Below, piece by piece: positions 1 to 10,274 of a stretch of DNA of 64,000 nt. Positions within the stretch are counted from its first letter, which is position 1; each line of letters begins with the position of its first letter. The notes below the pieces were generated by a model, which worked only from the letters and a program-made list of their open reading frames with translations, was not told the origin of the DNA and ran no database searches. Made by a program: the position numbers and the translations under genes. The stretch comes from Rostratula benghalensis (Eukaryota > Chordata > Aves > Charadriiformes > Rostratulidae): NCBI GenBank assembly GCA_013399305.1, contig VXAI01000013.1, forward strand, positions 5,084,846 through 5,148,845, given 5' to 3'.

Positions 1-813
1 CTCACAATTAAGAATCTGTAAATGTCTGTCTGAATGTATCTATTATTTTCTAAACATTTATCTTGAATCAACGCTGCCCTTTCCTTTAAAAAAAAAAAAA
101 AAAAAGATATTTCTTCTCTGATGTGTTCCTCATGAAGTCCCTTATCACCTGACAAACGTGGATGCAGTGGTTGTGGATTGTTCAGAAATTACACGAATGC
201 ACTGAAATTGTATCTCTTCAATGATCAGGTAGTTCAACATATTTAAATAGTTATATCTTTCCTTAGGTCTTCATTTTGTTTTACCATGATACCTCATCTC
301 CTCTTTCCTATTCTCCCAGATACGCTATCTTTCCTCTGAACCTGTTCCAGTCGAAATCTCCTAGAAAGCAACAGAGAGAATCACACATGTTATTTCTGAT
401 GAGGTGCATTAGAGCCTTGCACAAGGGCACTAACACCTCCCTGGCTTTAGTGGTAATCTCTCCCCAAAAGGCCCAGGGATCTGCATTCTGCATTCCCCTC
501 TCCAAGGCCACACGTCCAGGGCACCTCCCAGCCACTCTCCTGCCTCCCCCTCAGTCGTTTGCAGCCCAGACACTTCAGCAGAGTGCTTTCTACTACTGAA
601 TTTCATCTCATTCCTGTGACTCATCCCCAAAGCCACTGCACTCCTTCTGCCTGACACTCTGATCCACCTCATATTCAAAGACAATAAATAATGGATAAAG
701 ACAGCTCATATTGCAAAATTAAGCAGGCTGCAGGTTATGGATTGCATCATATTTGAAATAAACCACACATGATTATTGAGATTTTGTCAAGCATTCTGTA
801 AAGTCAAGGACGA
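1..813. other. Intergenic DNA, no gene seen
   Basis: AT-rich non-coding sequence with an A18 run at 88-105. ORFs here are short, overlap on both strands and show no recognisable domain. I see nothing else to annotate before the CR1 fragment that begins near 814. Confidence 0.6.
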
Positions 814-1020
814 TATTCATGGAATCATGGAATTGTCAGAGCTGGAGGGGACCTCTAGAGATCATCCTGTCCAACTCCCTTGCTAAAGCAGGATTGCCTA
901 GAACACATTACTCAGGACTGCATCCAGGTGGCTCTTGAAGATCTCCAGAGAAGGGGACTCCACAACCTCCCTGGGCAGCCTGTTCCAGTGCTCGGTCACC
1001 CTCACCGTACAGAAGTTTTT
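814..1020 (-). mobile_element. CR1 LINE fragment, 5'-truncated
   Basis: The left edge reads attcatggaatcatggaatt, the reverse complement of the ATTCTATG-type microsatellite that ends CR1 elements. It is followed by the typical antisense words for 'ggaggggacctctagagatcat' and 'ctgggcagcctgttccagtg' type CR1 sequence. The element therefore lies on the minus strand, with its 3' end at the left and a 5' truncation near 1020. Only the terminal region of about 200 bp remains, with no coding capacity. Confidence 0.9.
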
Positions 1021-4000
1021 AACTATTAAAAATCAAGTGGGTTACAATTTCTTCAAAAACATTTTTTTCAGTGTAAATATGAATTGATTTCTGTCTTTTC
1101 TTTTGAAAGTTTAGAGTTCATGCATTTATTCCAGCCCACCTGATTGATACCATTCCTCAGACAACCAGCTCACACCGGATTATTTCAGCGTGAAGGAAGT
1201 CTCTGTATGACACAGGCCTGTACAATACCCTCTTTCAGCCTTGACTTTGCACACAGAGATAGCCAGAGAAAGGAGAAGTATAGATACAGTGCGGCAGCTG
1301 AACACACCTAAACCTGCTTTGGAGATCAGAACTATCATTCACTTATACTTGGTTAAAGATTTTGGGCCACCGAGCATCACAAAGCTTGTAAGACCATCCA
1401 TATTCCTTGCAGAATTAGGCTCTGGTTATAACCATGAGCAACCTAGAAAAGTAAGTGAATTTATTTCCTGTGTTTACATGTTGGCAATCTGGATGGTATT
1501 CACAGGCAGGCAAACATAATAGCTAAAAGCTGTCTCTTCTTCACTAAGCACATTTCTCCTGTTTTCTTGTTCTGAACTGATCACTGTAGCTACTAGAATC
1601 CAAACCACCTCTCCACAGTAACTGTCATAATGTACATTATAAGAATAATCCTGTATCATCTGTATATACTGAAATATCATACCCCATTCTACTGCAATGT
1701 GTAGGCAGTATTAAAATAGTACAAAAATTGTATTGAGACTTATTCCATCAGATTTGAACAAATTACTTTCTACCACAGTTAAAAATGGCTTAGCTTTTAG
1801 GAAATTTAGTGAAAAATTAACCCTCCCTCCCCTCCTTAAGCAAACACTCGGCAGGCTGTGCTTATGGAAAATTATTCTCATGGTAATCAGCTGTACATGC
1901 TGACAAACTTGTTCTTTTCTGGTTGCCTAGCTGTCTACCAACCTCCGCTGGCTCCCCGCCATGACCTCTGTGAAAGAGCTGCTATAACAGTAGCAAGAAT
2001 TTTCCCAGAAAGCCTTATTAACTGTGCTGTAGGTTTCTAGTGTTTTTTTGAACAGCAGCTCACTGCACTGTAATTATTATGAGAGCATTTTAAACAAAGA
2101 TGTTTGGTTTCGTCTTTTAAATAGACGTGAGAAAATCCAGGGCCAAGACACTCAACTGGACAAAGCAGGTCAGCACTGTATGTCATGCCATTGCAGCAAA
2201 CACCTCAAAACCAACTCTAATGTTTAAATAAAGTAAGTTCTGGCCCTCTTAAAATAAAAAAAAATAGTGTGTCAGTTGAAAAATTGTAGGTATGAAGCTG
2301 ATATATATATATTATTTTTTTTTGGTAATATATTTAACACATGTGATGTGAGGCTTGAAGTATCGCAACACCTACTACAAAAAAAAAAAAAAAAAAGGTA
2401 TACATCTTCCAAAATTTCCTTGTCACAAAAAAGTATAGAAAGAAAATTAATTAAAAGAACTTAAGTAAGTTTAACATTGCCTCCCTCTGGATCAGCTGCT
2501 GGGTTCTCATGTGTGTTTACAAGGCACCCAGGCACCAAATCTGTACGAGGCTTCAGGCTCTGCTGTGCTACCCTTACAGCAGTACTTTAGTTAGAAAAAA
2601 TGAAAATAAGAAAGAAAAATCAGCTAGATTAGTTCTCATAGGACAACTTCTTCTCCTTCAGGGTGAATTGATGAGCATGAGCAAAGTAGATACTCACTTA
2701 AAGCACTGATATCATTTGTGTGTACCATCTTAATATATCATGGGAAGAGTCCTTAATTGAAAGTAATAATAGGGTAGCCAGGAAAGTACCAATTAAAATA
2801 ACTTGGCTGTCTGTGATAAATTCTAGATATTCCTAAGGTCTTAAGAAAATCTGATTATCTTTAGTTACTAGGATGCAACCAAAACCAAAGATTTTGTTTT
2901 AGACTTTGCACTGAGGTGAAACAACTGCACAGACTGCAGATTTCCTGATTGATGCATGAGCAACAATCACCTGACTGCACATATGGTTTTGAAAAAAAAA
3001 TAAAATAAATGGCTTCCTTCCATCATCTCAAGCCACTTTCCAGCATGTTCAGTTTAGTTCTACTTATATTTGTTAAAGCTCCTACAAGCATGGATTTGTT
3101 AAGCTTCTAGATTTGCTAAGCATATTCTCTTTTTCCTCTAAAAACAATATAGTTGACTGCACCAGTGGCTCTAGTTGGCCTGGAGCTGATAGAAGTAAAC
3201 TCCCTGAACACAACAATCAGGCTGATCAAGATAGGCACGTTCTCAGTCTTGCTTTATGAGGTGGAGCCATACGCCTTCAAGAACACTGATGCATAGAGAC
3301 TGCTCTTTTTTTCTTTTTTCTATTTCCCCTAAATTTTTCCATCAACTAGCAAAAGCACACAGAGGCGAGAAGTAGTAACGCACCAGAGATGGTCTGGTGC
3401 AACAGAGGAGCCCCAGCTCCAGACCCATCTGCCCGATGAAGGCTGACCTCTGATGGGATCTCATTCTTTGGCCTCCTGGAGGGCAGCAGCAGAACAGGAC
3501 CAGCAGGACCCCACCAGCCCTGACACACCACAGGGCTGCAGTAAGGATCTGCCCCAGCACAACCCCAACAAGAACCAAGGTGCCTGTGCCCTAGGGTTGT
3601 TATATGCCAGATACAGAATTAAAAGAAAAAAAATTATAAAGAAAAAAGAAAGCAAGCAAACCTTCAGGAAAGTTAGTAAGTCATCCATTAGGATCCAAAT
3701 TGCCATTGTTGCTGAGTTGCACTACGTATTTGCCAGCTGTTTACTGACCTGCTGGGAGTAAACTACTGGTCTCAAGCCAGGTCTTAAGAGGAGGAGTATG
3801 TACATTGGACTTAGTGCTTACGGGAAAAAAGGTGGCTTTGGGAAGCCCTTGCCTGTGGTCTCCTCTGCTCCATGAGGACAAGGCTTCCTGGTCAGAGCCA
3901 CACTGCAGAGGGTGGGAGGTCAGTCACGCTGCAAGCAAGAACTGACATTTCAGTGCCAGAGCACAATTTCTGTTGTTAAGGAAATGTGCTCTAACAACAG

Positions 4001-4044
4001 ATTTGCAGATTGCAGTAAGGAAAGAACATATTTTTCTTTTCCTT

Positions 4045-4076
<32 letters not shown>

Positions 4077-7000
4077 TGATGAAGTTCTTGAGCTTTATGG
4101 TGGCTGATTAATGGCTGAAGGGAGATTTCATTACATTGAATTTAAAAACTGTCAGGAAACATGGAGGAAGGAATAAAAGTTCCTTTTAGTACCTTGCGGA
4201 TAATTCAAAATGAACTTATTTACTCCACTCACGGTTATTGCTGGGTGTAAAACTCAGAAGTCACACCCCAGGTGAGGTATAAACCGAGCAAAGAGAATAA
4301 AAAGAGTGTTTCAACAAACCCTGTGCTGTGCAATTTTAAAGATGTGCTTTGATGCAAAAGTAGATGCTAGCTGGGCTAGAGAAAGATAAACGTTTTCCTC
4401 TAAGTTGCAGAGCAGCTACAGAACTGTTCCACGGTTACTGCAGGCAAGGATCAATAAATAAGAATTAAGAAAGAGGAGGGAGAGGATGCCTGAAATTCCA
4501 GTATGTTTTTTGGTCCACCTTCTCCCCAGTCCTGGAAAGGAGAGTGACACAGTCTGAAGTGAAACACTTCAGGCCACAAAGGAATTGCAAAGGAGCTCTT
4601 GAAAAGAGCTAGATCTCCCCGTAACTGATTTCAAAGCTAAAACAGAATTGCCCAGATCATACCCCAGCATATTCAAAGTACGATTCTACATCCAAAGCAA
4701 AATCAATGTTATCCTTTGCTGAGCAAAATGGAAGGGTACAAATTACTTTTCTTTCAGTAAACAGTCTGAGGTCAAAAATGAGAGCTAGAAAGCATACGGC
4801 AAACAGAAAGACATGCATAACAGGCACTACAGGGAGAGAAAGAGTTCTAGCTGGCACCCAGGAAGGCATTCGTGCAAGAAATGAAAGAACTTATTGTCCC
4901 ACAGCACTGGTTCTCAGGCTCCAGCCTGCTGACTCTGGTGATGAGGACACTGCTACACAGCTGACCCACACAAGCAGAGGATTCTTCCTACTGACACTAC
5001 AGTTCCACATCCATGTGGAATCAGCAGAGGCTTTCCCGACTGATTGAAAGAAAACTTGTCAACTTCTGTTGCTAATTTATGTCCTTTTGTAATTGAAACC
5101 TACAGGATATAAATCCAATATAGAGAAAAAAACCCACCACAGACTCAAGATCCTCTTTCTTCCAGACTATCACTCGCCTGAAACAGATAATATAAAACCT
5201 CTGTGAGAAAGGAAATGCAGTGACAGAATCTGAAATGAGCCATAACTTAACAGATGATTCAGTTACCCCAGAGCAGCCTGGGATCCCTAAACATTAAAAG
5301 GTTCAGTGCACAGAGAGTAGAAGTGAATGAACCTCTTGTCATTAAAATAACAAATATGTTATTTACTGTCGATTCACAACAATGCAAACCCACTCCTCTT
5401 CCATGAGGTCTCCATTGAGGAAAATGTAGTTTACTTCAAAGAGAACTTTTGTCCTCACAGACTCAAACCCACTTCCAACCACAAAGATGGTTCTTTTTTT
5501 CTGTTACCACAAGCGGTTTTGCTGGCTGTGGGTGCCTGTTTTCTACATGCCCAACCAAGAAGGGTGCTGAGGGAAAGAAGCCATTCCTGCCCTTTCTTCA
5601 TTCTTGGGCTGCCCTGTTGACATACCCCTCCTGTGTGGTGACAGGAACCACACACTCTCACTCCACATCTCCCCCAGCCACGGCCATGTGGGTGCGGCAG
5701 CGAGGTTTCCACTTGTCCCAGGCCACTCCACTTGTCACTGAGAATAACAAGAAATGGAAGAAAGAGGGTAGGAATTTATGTCTTTTTTTTCCACAAAGAG
5801 CCACATTCTCCTTTAAGCCTGCATGGTTTTTGGTGTAATCAACAGCCTCTCCATCTTATGGAAAATAAGAAAAACCAAACTGTGTGACCTAAATTCAGCA
5901 CTGGGATAAAATCAAGATTTGGGAAATACAGTGAGATTGCTTAGGAAAAATAATAAACCCTCAGAGAACTAACTTCTTCTTGCACTTAGGTAATTCAGAC
6001 TTTGATAAAACCTTTAAAATATGACTCGTAGTGATAGCAAAATGAACTTTAAGTAGAAAGTTTTCCTCGTCTTCCTACTCCATTTTCAATTGTACAATGT
6101 TATTTCTGAAATTGTGTGAGCATTTAAACTCTGAAACTCAAAGTATGAAAAACTGCTGTACAGATCCACATTTAAAGATAAATTTCAGAGATACATCTTG
6201 ACTGTCAAAGATAAGACTGATGAGGATAATAAGACCTGTTTATTAAGTAATGTTTGTAATGTAAATATTTTAAATCATTACACTTGCTTATATTGATACA
6301 CATTTTGTTACTTCCAATGCATTTCAGTACCTTGACACTGCGAGCTGGTATCCTGAAATGGAAAAGTACAGAAGAGCAGCTTCCCACAAATTCATCGGCA
6401 GTAGGCGACACAGCTTGAACCCTAACAACTACTGTGAGAATTCAGAGGAAAGCCTCAGAAAAACAATGACAGCAATTTCCCCAAGAGAGATCAGAAAGAA
6501 CACTGCAATTTCTTCAAAATACATATAGGTAATTCTAGCTGGTGGCTTTGCTTGGGAGAGCTTTGCTTGAATTGCAGCTTTTTGCTGATATTACTGCAAA
6601 TGTAAGTATCAAAGGCAAAAATCTATTTTTCAGTGGGTCCCTTGGACTCATCACCAGACACTGGTATTTTCATTTCCCTGTGGGACTTGCTGCTTTGCCA
6701 TAATATGAAAGCAGAAACAGCTTTTGCATAATTAACGAAACACAGGGTCTTAAAATAGTCCTTTTTTTCTTCCCTTTCCTGCTTACCCCTATTAGAAAAG
6801 CAAACAAAACCCTAACAATGCAGCCTGAAGGTTAAAGGGCCCTTATGAATAGCTACCAGCCAGCTGGTCTAAGGAGAACAGCATGTAGCACAACATATCA
6901 CCCTTAACACCCAGAATTTTCTTTGAATGGCAAGATCTACACAAGGAACAAAGAGTAAACGTTGAAGAGAAATGAGAAAAAATAATCAAGGAACATAACT

Positions 7001-8408
7001 GGTCAGAGGTAAGGACAGTACCAACACGTACCCATTGAATGTGTACTATATTTCTAGCTATTTACTCTGTCACCACCAGCTGAGGTATGTAAATTTCCTT
7101 GAAATGGCCTTGTCTATAAAATAATCGTTGTTTCATGAAAAAAAAAAAAAAATCAAGTGTCTTTAAAGTGTAAAAATCAAGTGTATTGTAGTGTTTCCAT
7201 GTGTTTTATCTTTTTACATATATTTTCAGCAAGTGAAATACTGCCAATATTCTTTAGCTAAAACATTTCCTCTTCCACGAAAATATGCACATGCTTAGAT
7301 GAGAAAGGAATGGAAACTGAAGAACGTAGGACTGCTGAAAAGAATTTTGGAAGCATTGGTTCCTACTGGTTTTCCTTTACTATAAAGGCCCAAGCTACTT
7401 CTGCAAGGTCCGGAGATTGCAGTGTCCTGTATTTGCACATATTTTAAATTCTTTTTATGCTGGAAGCTCAGCATTTTCCACCATATTCTCTCTTCCTTTA
7501 CACCTCTGGACACAGCTACAGGCTCTTAAGTACAAGGAAAAGAGCCTATAAGCAGAGCAGAAGGGGTTGCCATCTGTTCCCGCCTGGTCTTTTGGAAGAT
7601 TTGAAAAGTCAGTACAGCTTCATACAAAGATCTGTGTTCACAGGTTCTCCTCCTGTGCTTCTCTAGCTCTTTCCACCTGTGCTTCAGTTCTTTCCTTCAA
7701 CAAAAAAAAAAAAAAAAAGTAAATCACCATGGGGGGATTGCTTTAGCACCTTCCAGATGGACAATTAATTTCCCAGAGGATGTGAGGCCAACACATTCTT
7801 CACCTAAAAACACTAAGAAAACTAGCAAGGTGCTTGCTTTGACATCTGTTTTTCACCTTTGTATTCGAGAAGCATGTGCATTTCTTTTGTGCAGCTGGAA
7901 GCCGGGCTGGGCATAAAGGCAGCTGTGGTCTAAATCTTCAGGCTTTGAAAGGTCTTCAACTTCCATCCCAGCTACTTGCTGTCACATGGAGAGAAGCAGA
8001 GGGAGCTGCTGATTCTATACATGATTTCTCTTCAGCAGCTGACCCCTGAAGAGCCTCAAGTACCTCCTACTATTTTTAGGTATTTCACCTCAAAGTGTAG
8101 CAGCCTGCATCAGGCAGTGTGATGGCTAACATCCCCAGGCCTGCCTCCCTGGGTGACACAGCCAGGGACTATCGCCTCTGCACTGCCAGGGCTGCATGAA
8201 CCCAGGCAACCCAGCAGGGAATCACACAATTTGCATGGCAAACCATCAGGAAAAAGTCTCTTTTCTGTCACAAAAAGTGAGATGATTTTTGAGTTACAAA
8301 TTAAATCGGGTTTCAATAAAAATTTAAGGGCTGCCACCATACTCTCATTCCTGAACCCGTGTGTGAGTCCTAGCCCCCCTGCACCCTCGCTCAGTAAACT
8401 GCAGCAGT
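1021..8408. other. Intergenic DNA with homopolymer runs
   Basis: I see no supported gene. The stretch holds poly(A) or poly(T) runs at 2379-2396 (A18), 4046-4073 (T28), 7138-7153 (A16) and 7702-7718 (A17), some of which may be old retroposon tails. The longest ORF (5449-5838, 129 codons) has low-complexity composition and no recognisable domain. A donor-like GTAAGTG follows an open stretch at about 1241-1450, but I recognise no protein there. Confidence 0.55.
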
Positions 8409-8475
8409 CAGGGAATCAGAGTGGTACAGGCTGGAAGATCACTGAGTTCTGATCCCCCTGTGATGGGCAGGGACA
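8409..8475 (-). mobile_element. Small degraded CR1 fragment
   Basis: The words 'gggaatcagagtggtacaggctggaagatcac' (in part) and 'tgatgggcagggacacta' match the antisense of a CR1 3' segment. Only about 65 bp remain, so subfamily and edges are uncertain. It lies 130 bp left of the larger CR1 copy in the same orientation. Confidence 0.6.
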
Positions 8476-8606
8476 CTACAAAGTTGGGTGTCCTTAAGTA
8501 ATTACTTCTCTGTGGTGTGGTTTTATGTAAAAGAAATACTAATTTTGTAATTTATTGTTGAAAAAAACCCACCCTAATTAATATTTAGTAGTGTTTCTAA
8601 ACACAC

Positions 8607-9275
8607 ATGATAGAATCATGGTTTGGATTGGAAGGTATCCCATGATCAAGGACACCTTCCCCTAGATCAGGTTGCTCAAAGCCCCATCCCATTGAGCACT
8701 TCCAGGGATGGGGCATCCAGAGCTTCTCTGGGCAACCTGGGCCAGTGCCTCACCACCCTCACAATAAAGAATTTCTTCCTAATATTGAATTGAATCTAGA
8801 TCTAACCTCTTGCAGTTTCAAACCATCACGCCTCATCCTATCTCTATACTCCCTCATGAAGAGTCTCTCCCCATACCTCCTTGTAGCACTGCCGCTCTAA
8901 GGTCTCCCTGGGGCCTTCTCTTCTCCAGGCTGAACAACCCCAACTCTCTCAGCCTGCCTTCGTAGGAGAGGTGCTTCAACACTCTGATTATCTCTGTGGC
9001 CCTCCTCTGGACTCATTCCAACACGCCCATGTCCTTCTTGTGTTGTGGGCCCTAGAGCTGGGCAGAGTACTCCAGGTGAGGTCTCACCTGGGCAGAGTGA
9101 AGGGGCAGAATCACCTCCCTCGACCTGCTTGCTGTTCATGCTTCTTTTGAGCAGCCCAGGACGCGGTTGGCTTTCTGGGCTGCCAGCACACATGGTCGGC
9201 TCCTGTTGAGCTTCTGATCCACTAACACCCGCAAGCCCTCCTCAGGGCTCCTCTCAACCCATTCTCCACCCAACC
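8607..9275 (-). mobile_element. CR1 LINE, about 670 bp, 5'-truncated
   Basis: This is the longest CR1 copy in the window. It starts with 'atgatagaatcatggtttgg' (antisense of the CR1 3' terminus) and continues through known antisense CR1 words such as 'tctccaggctgaacaacccc', 'ggccctcctctggactc' and 'ctccaggtgaggtctcacc'. Orientation is minus. It ends around 9275, where the CpG island begins, so it lies about 0.9 kb upstream of the WASL start codon. The minus-strand ORF at 8897-9193 is a by-product of the element, not a gene. Confidence 0.93.
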
Positions 9276-9498
9276 AGTTATGGCAACGGTGCCGTTTAAG
9301 GCATTTCAGGACCTCCTGTCGCTCCGGGTGACTCCCCGCTTTGGGCCCGGCCTTCCCACGGCCCCTCTCCCGCAGCTCCCACCGGGCCGCGCTCCCTCTC
9401 ACGCTCTGCCCCGCCGGCTCCCACGGCCTCCGGGGTAGCGCCGCGCCGCTGCCTGCATCCCGCCGGGCCCCAGCCGGGCCCCAGCCGGCGGCAACCGA

Positions 9499-9551
9499 TC
9501 CTTCCTCTTCTTCTTCCTCTTTTCCTCCCTCTTCCTCCTCCTCCTCCTCCA
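9499..9551 (+). repeat. Polypyrimidine tract (CTT/CCT rich)
   Basis: About 50 bp consists of C and T almost without break, mostly CTT and CCT units (reverse strand GAA/GGA). Such tracts can form triplex DNA and often sit in vertebrate CpG-island promoters. It lies about 600 bp before the ATG. Confidence 0.8.
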
Positions 9552-9645
9552 CTTTGGGCAGCCGCTGGGCCGGCCCGGCAGGTACCCGGGGGCGGAGGGC
9601 GAGGGGAGGTGCGGCGCGGCCCAGTGGGGGGGGGAGCGGAAGGCG

Positions 9646-9841
9646 NNNNNNNNNNNNNNNNNNNNNNNNNNNNNNNNNNNNNNNNNNNNNNNNNNNNNNN
9701 NNNNNNNNNNNNNNNNNNNNNNNNNNNNNNNNNNNNNNNNNNNNNNNNNNNNNNNNNNNNNNNNNNNNNNNNNNNNNNNNNNNNNNNNNNNNNNNNNNNN
9801 NNNNNNNNNNNNNNNNNNNNNNNNNNNNNNNNNNNNNNNNN
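9646..9841. other. Assembly gap (196 N)
   Basis: A run of N lies within the GC-rich promoter of WASL. The preceding bases are G-rich (ggggggggagcgg), which fits a sequencing failure on high GC. Part of the promoter or a 5' UTR exon could be hidden here. Confidence 0.99.
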
Positions 9842-9894
9842 GATCGTGCGGCCGCCGGGGCCGGGCCGGAGTTGGAAGTTTAGCGCGGCTCGGA

Positions 9895-9903
9895 GGGGCG
9901 GGC
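9895..9903 (+). promoter_or_regulatory. GC box (Sp1/KLF-type site)
   Basis: GGGGCGGGC matches the classical GC box. It lies about 250 bp upstream of the ATG, within the island and just right of the gap. Directly after it is CGCCATCGG, which contains a CCAT core such as YY1 binds; that second reading is weaker. Confidence 0.5.
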
Positions 9904-10034
9904 GCCATCGGCCGCCGGCGCGGAGCGGTACCGCTGCGACTGCCCAACCCTTTCCCCGGGCCGCCAGGGGCAGCCGGCCGAGGTCCCGCTGAGCCCTCTC
10001 CACCTCCCTACCTCCTTCCCCGGCCCGCAGAGGG

Positions 10035-10049
10035 ATGCGGCTGCTGTGA
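10035..10049 (+). CDS. Minimal upstream ORF (4 codons) in the WASL leader
   Basis: ATG CGG CTG CTG TGA lies 105 bp upstream of the N-WASP start and would encode M-R-L-L. It is terminated before the main start, so it could only act on translation, by lowering or delaying initiation at the main ATG. Whether it is in the mRNA depends on the transcription start, which is unknown. A G at -3 (agggATGc) gives it a moderately good initiation context. Confidence 0.35.
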   Translation: MRLL

Positions 10050-10064
10050 GGCCGCGGCGGCAGC

Positions 10065-10099
10065 GGAGGAGGAGGAGGAGGAGGAGGCGGCGGAGGGGG
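10065..10099 (+). repeat. GGA/CGG trinucleotide tract in 5' UTR
   Basis: About seven GGA units are followed by CGG units and a G5 run. It falls between the small uORF and the main start codon, so it is probably transcribed. Closely spaced GG pairs and the G5 run could form a quadruplex or stable structure in the RNA leader. Length variation between individuals is likely for such a tract. Confidence 0.75.
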
Positions 10100-10154
10100 C
10101 CGCGGGCGCCAACAGTCGCAGGGCGGCGAGGGCAGCGCCGGGCCGGCCCCGGCC

Positions 10155-10274
10155 ATGAGCAGCAACCCGCAGCAGCAGCCCCCGCAGCCGCGGCGGGTCA
10201 CCAACGTGGGCTCCCTGCTGCTCACCCCCCAGGAGAACGACAGCCTCTTCAGCTTCCTCGGCAAGAAATGCGTG
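10155..10274 (+). CDS. WASL: WASL coding exon 1
   Basis: Encodes residues 1-40: a Q/P-rich N-terminus and the start of WH1, with [12 protein letters not shown] and [10 protein letters not shown]. The ATG has G at -3 and is the only start giving the known N-WASP N-terminus. The donor GTGAGT at 10275 ends the exon in phase 0. The exon lies inside the CpG island. Confidence 0.97.

Noticed and set aside
1241..1450. Open stretch ending in GTAAGTG, considered as an exon
   Set aside because: No recognised protein, no ATG start, and the upstream acceptor is unconvincing.
5449..5838. 129-codon + strand ORF in the intergenic region
   Set aside because: Low-complexity, overlapped by ORFs on the other strand, with no recognisable domain or splice context.
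8897..9193. 98-codon minus-strand ORF
   Set aside because: Lies wholly in the CR1 copy and does not match an intact reverse transcriptase; it is a remnant of the element.
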